DNA of 28,428 bases from Candidatus Woesearchaeota archaeon (GCA_018303575.1 JAGVXW010000001.1:1-28428), one strand, 5' to 3'; positions 7,640-15,191 are shown, numbered from the stretch's first letter. Made by a program: numbers and translations. Notes: generated by a model not told the origin, from the letters alone.

Positions 7640-8658
7640 GATTTTTTGAGCAGGGTCACCTTTCCTTTTATCGCGTCCACTTCAAGAATATCCCCACTCT
7701 TAAACACTTCGGTCGCCTGGGCTGTGCCGACGATGGTTGGAATCTTGAGTTCCCGCGCGATGATCGCCGCGTGGCACGTGATCCCGCCCTGATCGGTGAC
7801 AATCGCCGAGACTCTTTTGAGGTAGGGGACAATGGTATAGCGGGTCATGGAGCAGATGAGAATGGCTTTCTGCGGGATGCCTTTAAAATCCTTTTCCGCA
7901 AAGGCGACATACGCCCTCCCCCTGACGCGGCCCTTATAGGCGACCTGGCCTGAGACTGATTTGGGAAGGGTCTTCTGATGGTGGAGATATTCCCGATGAA
8001 AGAGCGCATCTGCCTGCCTGTTCCAATAGATGCTCGTCTTGCCTTTTAACGTCAGAATCGCGCACGTTTTGCGATTCTTCAGACCTTTGGGGAGGAATCC
8101 ACGATCGAGGAAGGCCTGCACTTCATCCGGAAAGAGCATCAGGGCCTGGAGACGCGGCAGATTGAGAAGGTTCCCCAGCTGATTCCTGTAGATGCGCTCA
8201 ATTTTCGTGAATAGGCGCGCCGCCTCATCTCTCGAATGACCAAATTGCAAGAGCAGCTTCTGATCGAGTTCTGGCGTGAGCGTCTGCGCCTGGTGCGGGA
8301 GCTGGAAGACCGCGAACATCCGCGCGTAGGCGGAGCAAAAAGAAGGAAGGTGCTCTTTCAGGGCTTTCCTGCTGGCAAAAGCAGTTCGGGTGATTCCATG
8401 GAGGGCTTTCGCGCTCTGCCGGATTTCTTTGCCCACTTTTTCCACAAATTCTTGGGTGAGGGAGCGGCGCAAATAACGCTTCAGGGCGTCGATGTCCTTT
8501 TTCCCGCGAAGGCTCGTCTCATAGCCATCCTTATAGTAAAAGAGAAGGGAGTTGAAGCGCCAGGGTGACTTCCCGGGGCTCCGGCCGAGATAGCCCTCAC
8601 TAATGAGAAACGTGTCAAACGGATACCAGTCCACCTTCCGCGCGAGATACCAGCGCAT
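7636..8658 (-). CDS. Swivel protein B: helical domain plus phosphohistidine domain
   Basis: A 340-residue protein built like swivel A but shorter. An N-terminal region of about 235 residues, rich in Arg, Lys and aromatics, precedes the swivel domain: KGRVRGRAYVAFAEKDF, then RVSAIVTDQGG, then TCHAAIIARELKIPTIVG with predicted phospho-acceptor His296. There is no ATP-grasp domain and no PEP/pyruvate barrel. It follows swivel C on the same strand after 25 nt, but a TATA-like ctatttaaa sits about 30 nt before its ATG, so it can probably also be transcribed alone. The N-terminal region is not obviously alignable with swivel A, which suggests a different substrate. I cannot name the reaction. Confidence 0.8.
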   Translation of the reverse strand: MRWYLARKVDWYPFDTFLISEGYLGRSPGKSPWRFNSLLFYYKDGYETSLRGKKDIDALKRYLRRSLTQEFVEKVGKEIRQSAKALHGITRTAFASRKALKEHLPSFCSAYARMFAVFQLPHQAQTLTPELDQKLLLQFGHSRDEAARLFTKIERIYRNQLGNLLNLPRLQALMLFPDEVQAFLDRGFLPKGLKNRKTCAILTLKGKTSIYWNRQADALFHREYLHHQKTLPKSVSGQVAYKGRVRGRAYVAFAEKDFKGIPQKAILICSMTRYTIVPYLKRVSAIVTDQGGITCHAAIIARELKIPTIVGTAQATEVFKSGDILEVDAIKGKVTLLKKS

Positions 8659-8683
8659 CTTGCCTCTTCTTTCGGACGCGGCT

Positions 8684-10177
8684 TTAAATAGTTTTGCGGG
8701 ATCCTCCCCTCTCGATTAAGGTAATAATCCCTTTTGTGGCATGCACTTCGACGAGATCACCATCCTTAAAAATGAGCGTAGCGTTGCCAGTCCCGACAAT
8801 GCAGGGAATTTTCAGTTCTCTCGATGTGATTGCGGCGTGGCAGATGAGGCCGCCGGTGTTCGTGACGATCGCGGCGGCTTTGGTCATAGCGGGAAGAAGA
8901 TCCGGGCTCGTCGCCTGCGAAACGATGATGTCGCCTTTCTTCATTTTCTGCATGTCCGCAGGAGTGTGGATGATCCTCACGAATCCCCTCGCTTTCCCCG
9001 CATAGGCGCACTGCCCTTTCGCTTCTTTCACGCCACCTCCTGCTTTCTGATTCAGAATACTTCGGGCAATCTCTCTCGCCTTCTTTCCGACAAGAAGATG
9101 GTGAGAGTGTTCAGTACTAACGGAGACCGAGAGCTTTTTCCGCTCCTTTAATTCGGCTACTGAAGGACGGGTGCGCAAAAGAAAGCCCTCTAATTCCCAG
9201 GGAAAGAGAAAAAGAAGTGTCCTCCAGTCAGCCACCCGCTTTCTTTGGGCCAGTTCCTCGAAGAAGGGCTGCCAGCACCAGAAGCCATGCGCCTGGTAGT
9301 CTTTTCTCCACCCTTTCTGGCCGATAACCTGTTTCGCGATGTGAAGAAATTCTCTTGTTTTCTTATCCAATCTTAGTTTATCCATCAAGCGAATCTGTTG
9401 ATATTCTCTTTTTTTCAGTTCCCGTTTTAGATGAAGATGCTCTTTATTTTTTGGATTCCTGAGTTCTTCCGCATGCTGCTCAATCGATGCCGGAGGACCC
9501 ATATAGAGATAATCAAGCCAGCAGAAGGCTCCATGAATTTTCTCCAATTCCTTTCTGAACGTGTTCGGGTCTGAAGAAGGGAGAACCCTAAAAGTTTTCT
9601 GCGACTCCATTTTTCTTCTCAGTCTTGCCAGAGCGATATCCTTCTTCTGCCTCAGGCTCAGTCTCGTCGGGAGCGTCAGGAAAGGCCAGTAGGCGTCAAA
9701 GTTTGGGTTGTTACCTATCTTATCCCTAAGCGCTCCCCTTATTTTTTCCGAGAGATGGTTCTTGCCGTCGATGGGAAACCCGTTCACCAAGACGCCCAGT
9801 ATCTGATGGGAATGCTGCAACGACGTGAGTGAGCGCAACTCCTTCACAAGATCCCTATCTGAAATGTCCGAAAAAGGAAGCTGGCGAAACCGCTCCCCTG
9901 CCAGGAAATACGCTCGCGAGTAAGCGTCGAAGAGCGCGTAGATCCGCTTTCTCCATGCCGAATCGTTCAAGAGCTTGTCCGCCAGAAGGTTGGCGTTTCT
10001 CTCAAATTCTTCCGTATCCCAGCACATGAAACATACACCTTTTTCCATAATGGAGATGTATTTGGTAAAGACTTTCATGCCGGAGAAGCGGTGGAAGTCC
10101 TCGACAAAACCCTTACAGTTGAAGCTCTGCAGCATCCAGTGGCCGCTGTAGATGCGCTCCATGACTTCGATTGGCAT
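8684..10177 (-). CDS. Swivel protein C: helical domain plus phosphohistidine domain
   Basis: A 497-residue protein with about 390 residues of unknown, mostly helical sequence and a C-terminal swivel domain: YAGKARGFVRIIHTPADMQK, then LLPAMTKAAAIVTNTGG, then ICHAAITSRELKIPCIVG with predicted His447. The Thr before the catalytic His in most family members is Ile here. Unusually for this window, the ATG is preceded by a strong Shine-Dalgarno run, GGAGGT, five bases upstream, so this message has a leader. The likely minus-strand TATA box (ctataaatag, 10283-10292) lies about 110 nt from the ATG. It is first in an operon with swivel B and divergent from TrmB-like regulator 2. Confidence 0.8.
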   Translation of the reverse strand: MPIEVMERIYSGHWMLQSFNCKGFVEDFHRFSGMKVFTKYISIMEKGVCFMCWDTEEFERNANLLADKLLNDSAWRKRIYALFDAYSRAYFLAGERFRQLPFSDISDRDLVKELRSLTSLQHSHQILGVLVNGFPIDGKNHLSEKIRGALRDKIGNNPNFDAYWPFLTLPTRLSLRQKKDIALARLRRKMESQKTFRVLPSSDPNTFRKELEKIHGAFCWLDYLYMGPPASIEQHAEELRNPKNKEHLHLKRELKKREYQQIRLMDKLRLDKKTREFLHIAKQVIGQKGWRKDYQAHGFWCWQPFFEELAQRKRVADWRTLLFLFPWELEGFLLRTRPSVAELKERKKLSVSVSTEHSHHLLVGKKAREIARSILNQKAGGGVKEAKGQCAYAGKARGFVRIIHTPADMQKMKKGDIIVSQATSPDLLPAMTKAAAIVTNTGGLICHAAITSRELKIPCIVGTGNATLIFKDGDLVEVHATKGIITLIERGGSRKTI

Positions 10178-10182
10178 GAGTT

Positions 10183-10188
10183 ACCTCC
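10183..10188 (-). promoter_or_regulatory. Shine-Dalgarno site of swivel protein C
   Basis: GGAGGT on the minus strand, five bases before the ATG at 10177. It fixes the start codon and contrasts with the leaderless pattern of most neighbours. Confidence 0.7.
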
Positions 10189-10270
10189 GACTTGGTTAAG
10201 AGCACTGAACGAACTTCTATCTGGTGGAAGGAGTCCGGTTAGTTTACCTATCTTGTGCTTACTCTTAGGT

Positions 10271-10328
10271 GGTTACTACCCCCTATTTATAGATTTGTGG
10301 TGCTCCTCAAATACCACAATCTTTATAT
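10271..10328. promoter_or_regulatory. Divergent promoter/operator region of swivel C and TrmB-like 2
   Basis: Reading plus strand: a copy of the half-site found upstream of the first module (taccccctat, 10277-10286), overlapping a ctatttatag that reads as a TATA box on the minus strand for swivel C. Next is a perfect 7-bp inverted repeat, ttgtggt (10295-10301) with accacaa (10313-10319), spaced 11 nt. Then comes a tttatat TATA box (10322-10328) about 27 nt before the ATG at 10352. The inverted repeat ends just before the TATA box, where an archaeal activator or repressor would sit. Confidence 0.5.
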
Positions 10329-10351
10329 CTCTCATCGCAATCCTTCCCTTT

Positions 10352-11089
10352 ATGTTAGATTTCCTTCGAAAAATCGGCCTCTCTGATGGTGAAATCAAAG
10401 TATACTCTACACTTTTGGATCTCGGAAAAGCCCCTCTAAGCGCGATTCATGAGAAGACGGGGATTGAAAGACGCAACATCTACGACATCCTCAACAAGCT
10501 CATCGAGAAGGGACTCGTGGGATACATCAACGAGAACAAGAAGCGATTCTTCCAAGTATCGCACCCGAACAAGATCGTCGGCTACATCGAGGAGCAAAAG
10601 CACGCCTTGGATGAGACGCAAGAAAGCGTGGAAAAGGAGCTCCCTTCCTTAATCAAGAAGTTCGAATTCAAGAGGCCTGACATCAGCGCCCAAGTCTATC
10701 GAGGGAATGGGGGCATCAAGGCCGTGTGGGAGGACATGCTCAACCATAAGGCCGTATACTGGATCGGTTCCGGAAGGTACATCCCCAAGATGCTTCCTCA
10801 TTTCTTTGCGAACTGGAACAAACGGAGAATCAAGCTGAAAGTGAGGTGGTACAACCTGCTTCGGACCGAAATGAAAGCGGAAATCAAGGAGCCGTTCCCT
10901 CTCGAGGAATGCCGCTTCCTGCCCAAAGAGTTCAGCGTAAACCCTGCGGTGGTGTGCATCTACGGAAATAAGGTCGTGAACTTCCTGTTTACGAAGGAGT
11001 TTTTTGCGTTTGTCACAGAGAACAAGGAAATTGCCGAGAATTACCGGGAATATCACGCGTATCTGTGGCGCATCTCGGAACCCTTATGA
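10352..11089 (+). CDS. TrmB-like transcriptional regulator 2
   Basis: A 245-residue paralogue of the regulator at 6884. It has the same winged-helix start (LRKIGLSDGEIKVYSTLLDL, then GIERRNIYDILNKLIEKGLV), a linking helix (EEQKHALDETQESVEKELPS), and a C-terminal domain with the same layout (ISAQVYRGNGGIKAVWEDML and onward). I chose the ATG at 10352 because the helix-turn-helix begins there and a TATA box lies about 27 nt upstream; the longer open frame runs back across the divergent promoter into swivel C. Its position, divergent from swivel C/B, mirrors that of regulator 1, so each swivel operon appears to have its own regulator. Confidence 0.87.
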   Translation: MLDFLRKIGLSDGEIKVYSTLLDLGKAPLSAIHEKTGIERRNIYDILNKLIEKGLVGYINENKKRFFQVSHPNKIVGYIEEQKHALDETQESVEKELPSLIKKFEFKRPDISAQVYRGNGGIKAVWEDMLNHKAVYWIGSGRYIPKMLPHFFANWNKRRIKLKVRWYNLLRTEMKAEIKEPFPLEECRFLPKEFSVNPAVVCIYGNKVVNFLFTKEFFAFVTENKEIAENYREYHAYLWRISEPL

Positions 11090-11104
11090 TTTTCTTGCCG
11101 GAGG

Positions 11105-11113
11105 TTTTATATA
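11105..11113 (+). promoter_or_regulatory. TATA-type promoter of the DHH gene
   Basis: ttttatata lies about 27 nt before the ATG at 11136, the usual spacing for a leaderless archaeal transcript. Confidence 0.6.
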
Positions 11114-11135
11114 GCGCCAGCCGGCTCTCCGGACC

Positions 11136-12173
11136 ATGAAAGGTTTGACGGACGAAGAGCTGGACGCGATCCGCAAGGAGCTGCGCGAGTGCAAGAAACC
11201 CCTCTTCATCTACGACGACGACGCGGACGGGCTGACGAGCTTCCTCCTGCTCTACCGCTGGGCGAAGGAGGGCAAGGGAATTGTGGTGAAGAGCAAGCCG
11301 ATGGTGGACGAGAGCTTCGCCCGGAGAGTGGAGGGGTATGATCCGGACAAGGTTGTTGTGCTGGACATGGCGGTGATAACCGAGGAATTCGTCGAGGCCG
11401 TGAAGCGGCCGGTGATCTGGATCGACCACCACCAGCCGCTGAAGCTTGAAGGTGTGAAGTATTTCAATCCGCGGCTCCATCAGGCGGACATCGTCTATCC
11501 CACCTCTAATATCTGCTATGATGTTGTGCAGCAAGATTTATGGCTCGCGATGGTAGGGTGCGTGGGCGACTGGCACCTTCCGTGGTTCACTAAAGATTTC
11601 TGCAAGCAGTATCCCGACCTTTTGGACGCTTCTGTGAAAACCCCTGATGACGCGCTCTTCAAGAGCAAGCTTGGGAGACTCGTGCACATCGTCAGCTTCC
11701 TGCTCAAGGGCGAAACCAAGGACATGAAGAAATGCGTGGACTTCCTGAGCAAGATGCAATCGCCCTATGAGATCCTGAACCAGGAGACTGAAGCGGGGAA
11801 ATACCTTGTAAAAAAATATGAGACGCTCTCGAAAGATTACCGGAAGCTGCTCGAGGAGGCGAAGAAGAAGGCAGATGGCAACATGCTTGTCTTTTCGTAT
11901 CAGGAGGACAAGATGAGCTACACCAGCGAGCTGTCGAACGAGCTGCTGCACCTCTTCCCCGACAAGCTCGTCGTCATCGCCCGGAAGAAAGGGGACGCGA
12001 TGCGGATGAGCCTGCGATGCTCGTGGTGCGTGCTGCCGCCCTTGATTGATGAAGCGCTTTCCGGGCTTCGCGGCCGCGGTGGCGGGCATGAGCACGCGTG
12101 CGGGGCTGACGTCCATGTTGACGATTTCGAGGAATTCATGGGGCGGGTGAAGCGACTGGCAAGTGCACAATAA
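11136..12173 (+). CDS. DHH-family phosphoesterase
   Basis: A 345-residue manganese-dependent phosphoesterase of the DHH superfamily, which includes RecJ-like nucleases and pAp/oligonucleotide phosphatases. Motif I is YDDDADGLTS (Asp28-Asp31), Asp77 lies in VVVLDMAV, and the name motif is WIDHHQP (97-99). A GRGGGHEHACGAD segment near residues 315-327 is the DHHA1 signature. The middle (about 185-260) is helical. Family and fold are clear, but the substrate is not: with this length and a single DHHA1 domain it could be a RecJ-like exonuclease (GAN type) or a nano-RNase-like enzyme. It has its own promoter and no obvious operon partner. Confidence 0.88.
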   Translation: MKGLTDEELDAIRKELRECKKPLFIYDDDADGLTSFLLLYRWAKEGKGIVVKSKPMVDESFARRVEGYDPDKVVVLDMAVITEEFVEAVKRPVIWIDHHQPLKLEGVKYFNPRLHQADIVYPTSNICYDVVQQDLWLAMVGCVGDWHLPWFTKDFCKQYPDLLDASVKTPDDALFKSKLGRLVHIVSFLLKGETKDMKKCVDFLSKMQSPYEILNQETEAGKYLVKKYETLSKDYRKLLEEAKKKADGNMLVFSYQEDKMSYTSELSNELLHLFPDKLVVIARKKGDAMRMSLRCSWCVLPPLIDEALSGLRGRGGGHEHACGADVHVDDFEEFMGRVKRLASAQ

Positions 12174-12175
12174 AA

Positions 12176-12336
12176 TTTATAAATAAGTTCTTTTAGAATG
12201 TGCAGCATGTCTTTTGCTCACGCCCGGATGCGTTGGATCCTTCCTGCCTGAGGGCAGTCGCATTGTCTGATTCTCCGTTCATCCCTTCCCGGCATGAGCT
12301 GCTGATTTCTGACGATGCGCGCAAAGACATTCGGAT
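12176..12336 (+). promoter_or_regulatory. Promoter and long leader before the gene at 12337
   Basis: A clear TATA box (tttataaata, 12176-12185) predicts transcription starting near 12206, about 130 nt before the next plausible gene start. An ATG at 12207 sits at the leaderless distance but opens a frame of only 14 codons, ending at 12251 (MSFAHARMRWILPA). A small hairpin, ctgcc-tgag-ggcag, follows near 12245-12258. The stretch may be a regulatory leader or a short RNA gene. Confidence 0.4.
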
Positions 12337-12672
12337 ATGGAAAACGGAGAACGATCGGAAGCTTTCCTCAAGGCGCTGGCGGAATTCGAGGCAGGCAAAT
12401 GGCTGCTTATGGTGGATCTGCTGAGGACCCATTTCACTCCTGAAGGCCTCGCCTCGCTCGCCAACCGCTTCCACGACCCCAACCTGGAGTTCCCGGCCGC
12501 GCCCTTCAAGAGCGTGCTCAAGATGAGGAACCCGCTCCCCCTGATGTGCGTCCAGCCTGGCTACCTGCAGACCGACGCGCGCACCTTCCTTGAAGAGTTC
12601 CGGGCTGTGGTGGAGAAGAGCGACGCAACCCCGGCCTCGGTCTTCTCTCCTGCGTTACGTGGATTCCGGTAA
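12337..12672 (+). CDS. Hypothetical protein, unrecognised
   Basis: A 111-residue soluble protein (MENGERSEAFLKALAEFEAG and onward) with helical, coding-like composition through about residue 95 and no motif I recognise. There is no TATA box or Shine-Dalgarno site directly before the ATG, so it is probably read from the promoter at 12176 through a long leader. The last 15 residues or so (ATPASVFSPALRGFR) look less like conserved protein and run towards the hairpin-repeat block, so the natural end may have been altered by repeat insertion. Confidence 0.5.
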   Translation: MENGERSEAFLKALAEFEAGKWLLMVDLLRTHFTPEGLASLANRFHDPNLEFPAAPFKSVLKMRNPLPLMCVQPGYLQTDARTFLEEFRAVVEKSDATPASVFSPALRGFR

Positions 12673-12694
12673 TAGAGTAGCGCTTTTTTCACAG

Positions 12695-12931
12695 AGCGCC
12701 GGCACAGGCGGTGCGCCGGGCTTCTGCGGGAGCCCTACTCGGGCAGCGCCCTCGCCGCACGCTCACGGAAATCTAAGATTTCCGGGAGTCCTGGAAACCC
12801 AGTCTGGTTTCCATGACCAAGGCCGGCGCTGGATGCGACGGGGGATGGTTCGCAGGCGTAGCCAAGAACCTACGAACGTTAGTGAGTATGCCCCCTTCGG
12901 GGTGGCGCATAGGGCAACGCGTTCGTTGCCC
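12695..12931. repeat. Hairpin-rich mosaic repeat, copy 1
   Basis: A non-coding block made of short hairpins separated by conserved spacers. Stems seen: gggcttc/ggagccc with loop tgcg (12718-12735), ggaaatc/gatttcc (12767-12783), ggaaacc/ggtttcc (12793-12812), cccc/gggg near 12892-12903, and gggcaacg/cgttgccc (12912-12931). Positions 12695-12741 match 23895-23941 at all but two or three bases. Positions 12866-12890 match the reverse complement of 23949-23973 at 24 of 25. The open frames crossing it differ by strand and share no protein-like features, so I treat it as a structured repeat or RNA. Confidence 0.7.
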
Positions 12932-12990
12932 GTCCAGCCGCCGTTATGGGGGAAAGTGTAGGGAGCTGTTGCTTGAGCATGAGCGTAAGC

Positions 12991-13000
12991 CTTATATATT
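12991..13000 (+). promoter_or_regulatory. TATA-type promoter of the two-component operon
   Basis: cttatatatt lies about 28 nt before the ATG at 13025. Confidence 0.6.
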
Positions 13001-13024
13001 TCCAGAGGCCACTGCTGGCGGGGC

Positions 13025-13390
13025 ATGGCAAAAAAGAAGATTCTCATCATCGAGGACGAGAAGCCCATCCTGGACGCGCAGGCGATGCTCCTTGAAGGCG
13101 AGTATGATGTCTTCAAGGCGATGGACGGCGAGAAGGGATTCGAGCTGGCGCAAAGGCATCATCCCGACCTAGTCGTGTTGGACCTCATGCTCCCCAACCG
13201 CGGCGGCTACGACCTTTGCTTCAGCTTCAGGCAGGACCCGGCACTGAGGAGGATGAAGATCCTCATGGTGACGGCGCTGTCCCAGGACATCGACAAGGCG
13301 AAGGGCAGGATGGTGGGCATGGACGACTATCTCACCAAGCCCTACGACCCGGCGATGCTCCTCGAGAAAGTGCGGAAGCTGCTGCCCTGA
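13025..13390 (+). CDS. Single-domain response regulator (CheY-like receiver)
   Basis: A 121-residue phosphoacceptor protein that is only a receiver domain. The acidic pair Glu10-Asp11, the phosphorylation site Asp53 in VVLDLMLP, Thr83 (MVTALS) and Lys105 (LTKPYD) are all in place. There is no DNA-binding output domain, so it must act through protein contacts or as part of a phosphorelay. The stop TGA overlaps the ATG of the histidine kinase (TGATG), showing tight coupling and making the kinase its likely partner. Confidence 0.93.
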   Translation: MAKKKILIIEDEKPILDAQAMLLEGEYDVFKAMDGEKGFELAQRHHPDLVVLDLMLPNRGGYDLCFSFRQDPALRRMKILMVTALSQDIDKAKGRMVGMDDYLTKPYDPAMLLEKVRKLLP

Positions 13391-14853
13391 TGGCTTTGGG
13401 ACTCGAGTTTCTTGACATCACCAGCTTCAGGCGGCTGGCGTTCTTCCTGGGCACACCCGCGGGCGAGCTGCTGAAGCGCGCGGTGGAGATGGCTTTCTAT
13501 CTTTTGATCGTCTACATGATCTTCACAGAATACCGGCAGCGGCAGCGCCGCGACTACAAGTACCTTGCGGCCGGGTTCTTCGCGCTGTTCGCCCGGAACG
13601 CGATCCTTTCCGCCATCCTGTTCACGGATGTCTTCGGCCCGTCGCCCTTCACCCGCTTTTCTGTGGCTTTATTTTTCCTGGACCAGACGCTCGAAACGAT
13701 CGCACTGCTTTCGCTCGTGAGCGCCTTCCTCTTCCCGGTGTTCAAGGAGCGCACCATGAGGTTTCAGGGCCTGGTGGCGCTGTGGCTCGTCGGGCTGGGG
13801 CTGGTGCACCTCGGGCTCTATACCCTTGTAAGGAATGGCCTTGTCACGCTGAATCTCGGGGAGGCGCTCGTAGATTCCATCCAGGCGGGGGTGCTTCTCC
13901 TTTCGTTCTTTGTCATCAGAAAAGGGGCCTATCCCAACCTTAAATTCGCCCGGTCGGTACTGGTAGCCTTCGCAGTCTATCTCGCCGGCCCCTTGTCCAA
14001 TGTCATCAGCTATCTGGTTATTGGCCATGTGGACCTGCGCTTGCGCGTATTGGAGCATCCTTTGCCCTTCATCTCCCTCTTTTTGCTGCTTCGGGCCGTG
14101 TATTTGAACATGGTGGACAAGGCAGGGCTGTACAGCAAGCTGAAGGAGAGCGAGGAGACGATAGCGCGCGAGAAAGAACTGAGCCAGATGAAGGACAACT
14201 TCATCTCGATTGTGAGCCACGAGCTGCGGACGCCGATAACCTCGATGAAGCTCTACCTTTCACTGCTGAGGGAGGGGAGGTTCGGGAAGCTCTCTATACG
14301 GCAGGGAAAGGCGATGAAAACAGTGTATGACGAGAGCACGCGGCTGTCGGATCTAATCAACGATCTGCTGACCATCAAGAAGATGGAATCGGGAAAATTG
14401 GAGCTGGAGATGAGCACGTTTGACTTGCCGGAGATCATTGATGATTTATATGTGCGCATCGCGAAGGAGAAAGGGCTCAAGGTGGTGAAGCATGCCAACC
14501 ATTGCCTGGTGAAGGGCGACAAGAACCGGCTGAAGCAAGTGTTCATCAACTTAATGAACAACGCGATCAAATTCTCGAGCAAGGGAGGGAAAATCACGAT
14601 CAGCTGCGGCTCGTCAAAAGCGGAATGGTGGCTGTCGGTCTCTGATACGGGGGTGGGCATCCCTCCAGCGGACCTGCCGAAGATCTTTGACAAGTTCTAT
14701 CAAGTTGAGGACGCGCTGACACGAAAGAACCAGGGCATCGGCCTGGGCCTCGCGATTGTCAAGCAGATCGTCGAGCTGCACGGCGGCAGTGTCGACGTGA
14801 AGTCGAAGCTCGGGAAGGGTTCCACCTTTACGGCGTGGATTCCAAAGACGTAA
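13390..14853 (+). CDS. Membrane histidine kinase
   Basis: A 487-residue sensor kinase. Residues 1 to about 240 hold roughly seven hydrophobic segments (for example FYLLIVYMIF, LVALWLVGLGLVHLGLYTLV and LPFISLFLLLRAVYL) with no extracellular domain, suggesting a ligand or state sensed within the membrane. A short linker helix leads to the HisKA dimerisation domain with H-box SIVSHELRTPIT (His277). The ATPase domain follows: N-box INLMNNAIKFS, G1 DTGVGIP, F-box FDKFYQ and G2 GIGLGLAIVK. All catalytic motifs are intact. The start is fixed by the TGATG overlap with the response regulator. Two-component systems are uncommon in small-genome archaea. Confidence 0.93.
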   Translation: MALGLEFLDITSFRRLAFFLGTPAGELLKRAVEMAFYLLIVYMIFTEYRQRQRRDYKYLAAGFFALFARNAILSAILFTDVFGPSPFTRFSVALFFLDQTLETIALLSLVSAFLFPVFKERTMRFQGLVALWLVGLGLVHLGLYTLVRNGLVTLNLGEALVDSIQAGVLLLSFFVIRKGAYPNLKFARSVLVAFAVYLAGPLSNVISYLVIGHVDLRLRVLEHPLPFISLFLLLRAVYLNMVDKAGLYSKLKESEETIAREKELSQMKDNFISIVSHELRTPITSMKLYLSLLREGRFGKLSIRQGKAMKTVYDESTRLSDLINDLLTIKKMESGKLELEMSTFDLPEIIDDLYVRIAKEKGLKVVKHANHCLVKGDKNRLKQVFINLMNNAIKFSSKGGKITISCGSSKAEWWLSVSDTGVGIPPADLPKIFDKFYQVEDALTRKNQGIGLGLAIVKQIVELHGGSVDVKSKLGKGSTFTAWIPKT

Positions 14854-15030
14854 AGGTATACATTATCCAAAACATAAAGGTGGGGGGCACTGGACATGAT
14901 TTCCGCGTGTGGGGCGCACATCTTACCAAGATAAGCGGGGGAACCGTAAGAGAATCCACCACATCGTTATCAAGAGAGGGTATCGCTCAACTTTCCTTAA
15001 TCTTGTAAAACCAAGAAAAATGGGGAGCTA
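14854..15030. other. Intergenic region between the histidine kinase and tRNA-Gly
   Basis: About 177 nt with no coding frame I can support on either strand. Beyond the T-rich 3' trailer of tRNA-Gly (minus strand, just left of 15031) I see no clear structure or repeat. Confidence 0.5.
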
Positions 15031-15102
15031 TGCGTCGGCCGGGATTCGAACCCGGATCCGAAGCTTGGAAGGCTTCTATCCTAGCCATTGGACTACCGAC
15101 GC
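15031..15102 (-). tRNA. tRNA-Gly (anticodon UCC)
   Basis: A 72-nt tRNA without intron. The acceptor stem GCGTCGG pairs with CCGACGC, the anticodon stem is GAAGC/GCTTC around loop CTTCCAA (anticodon TCC), and the T arm is CCGGG-TTCGAAT-CCCGG. The discriminator is A73, as expected for archaeal tRNA-Gly, and CCA is not encoded. A TATA-like gctttaaaaac lies about 25-35 nt upstream (15125-15136), and T-rich sequence follows the 3' end. Confidence 0.95.
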
Positions 15103-15150
15103 GCAGGAAGCTGAATTGGTTGGATGTTTTTAAAGCTAACGAGAATCTAA

Positions 15151-15191
15151 TGGAGGACAGAAGTCCTGTTTAAATATTGTTCTGTCCTCCA
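15151..15191. repeat. 12-bp inverted repeat between tRNA-Gly and a small gene
   Basis: tggaggacagaa (15151-15162) pairs perfectly with ttctgtcctcca (15180-15191), separated by 17 nt containing tttaaatatt. A competing hairpin, aggac-agaa-gtcct, overlaps the left arm. It lies past the end of the minus-strand gene at 15238 and upstream of tRNA-Gly, so it could be a terminator-like structure or a protein-binding site. Confidence 0.5.

Noticed and set aside
4055..10177. A conventional PEP synthase or pyruvate phosphate dikinase
   Set aside because: No PEP/pyruvate-binding TIM barrel is encoded in any gene of the cluster, and the ATP-grasp and swivel parts are on separate proteins.
12590..13116. 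Open frames crossing the hairpin-repeat block on both strands
   Set aside because: They are compositionally odd (Arg/Pro/Gly-rich), overlap one another and follow the repeat; the second repeat copy does not preserve them.
14909..15133. Plus-strand open frame over the tRNA-Gly gene
   Set aside because: It runs antisense through the tRNA and has no promoter or recognisable protein features.
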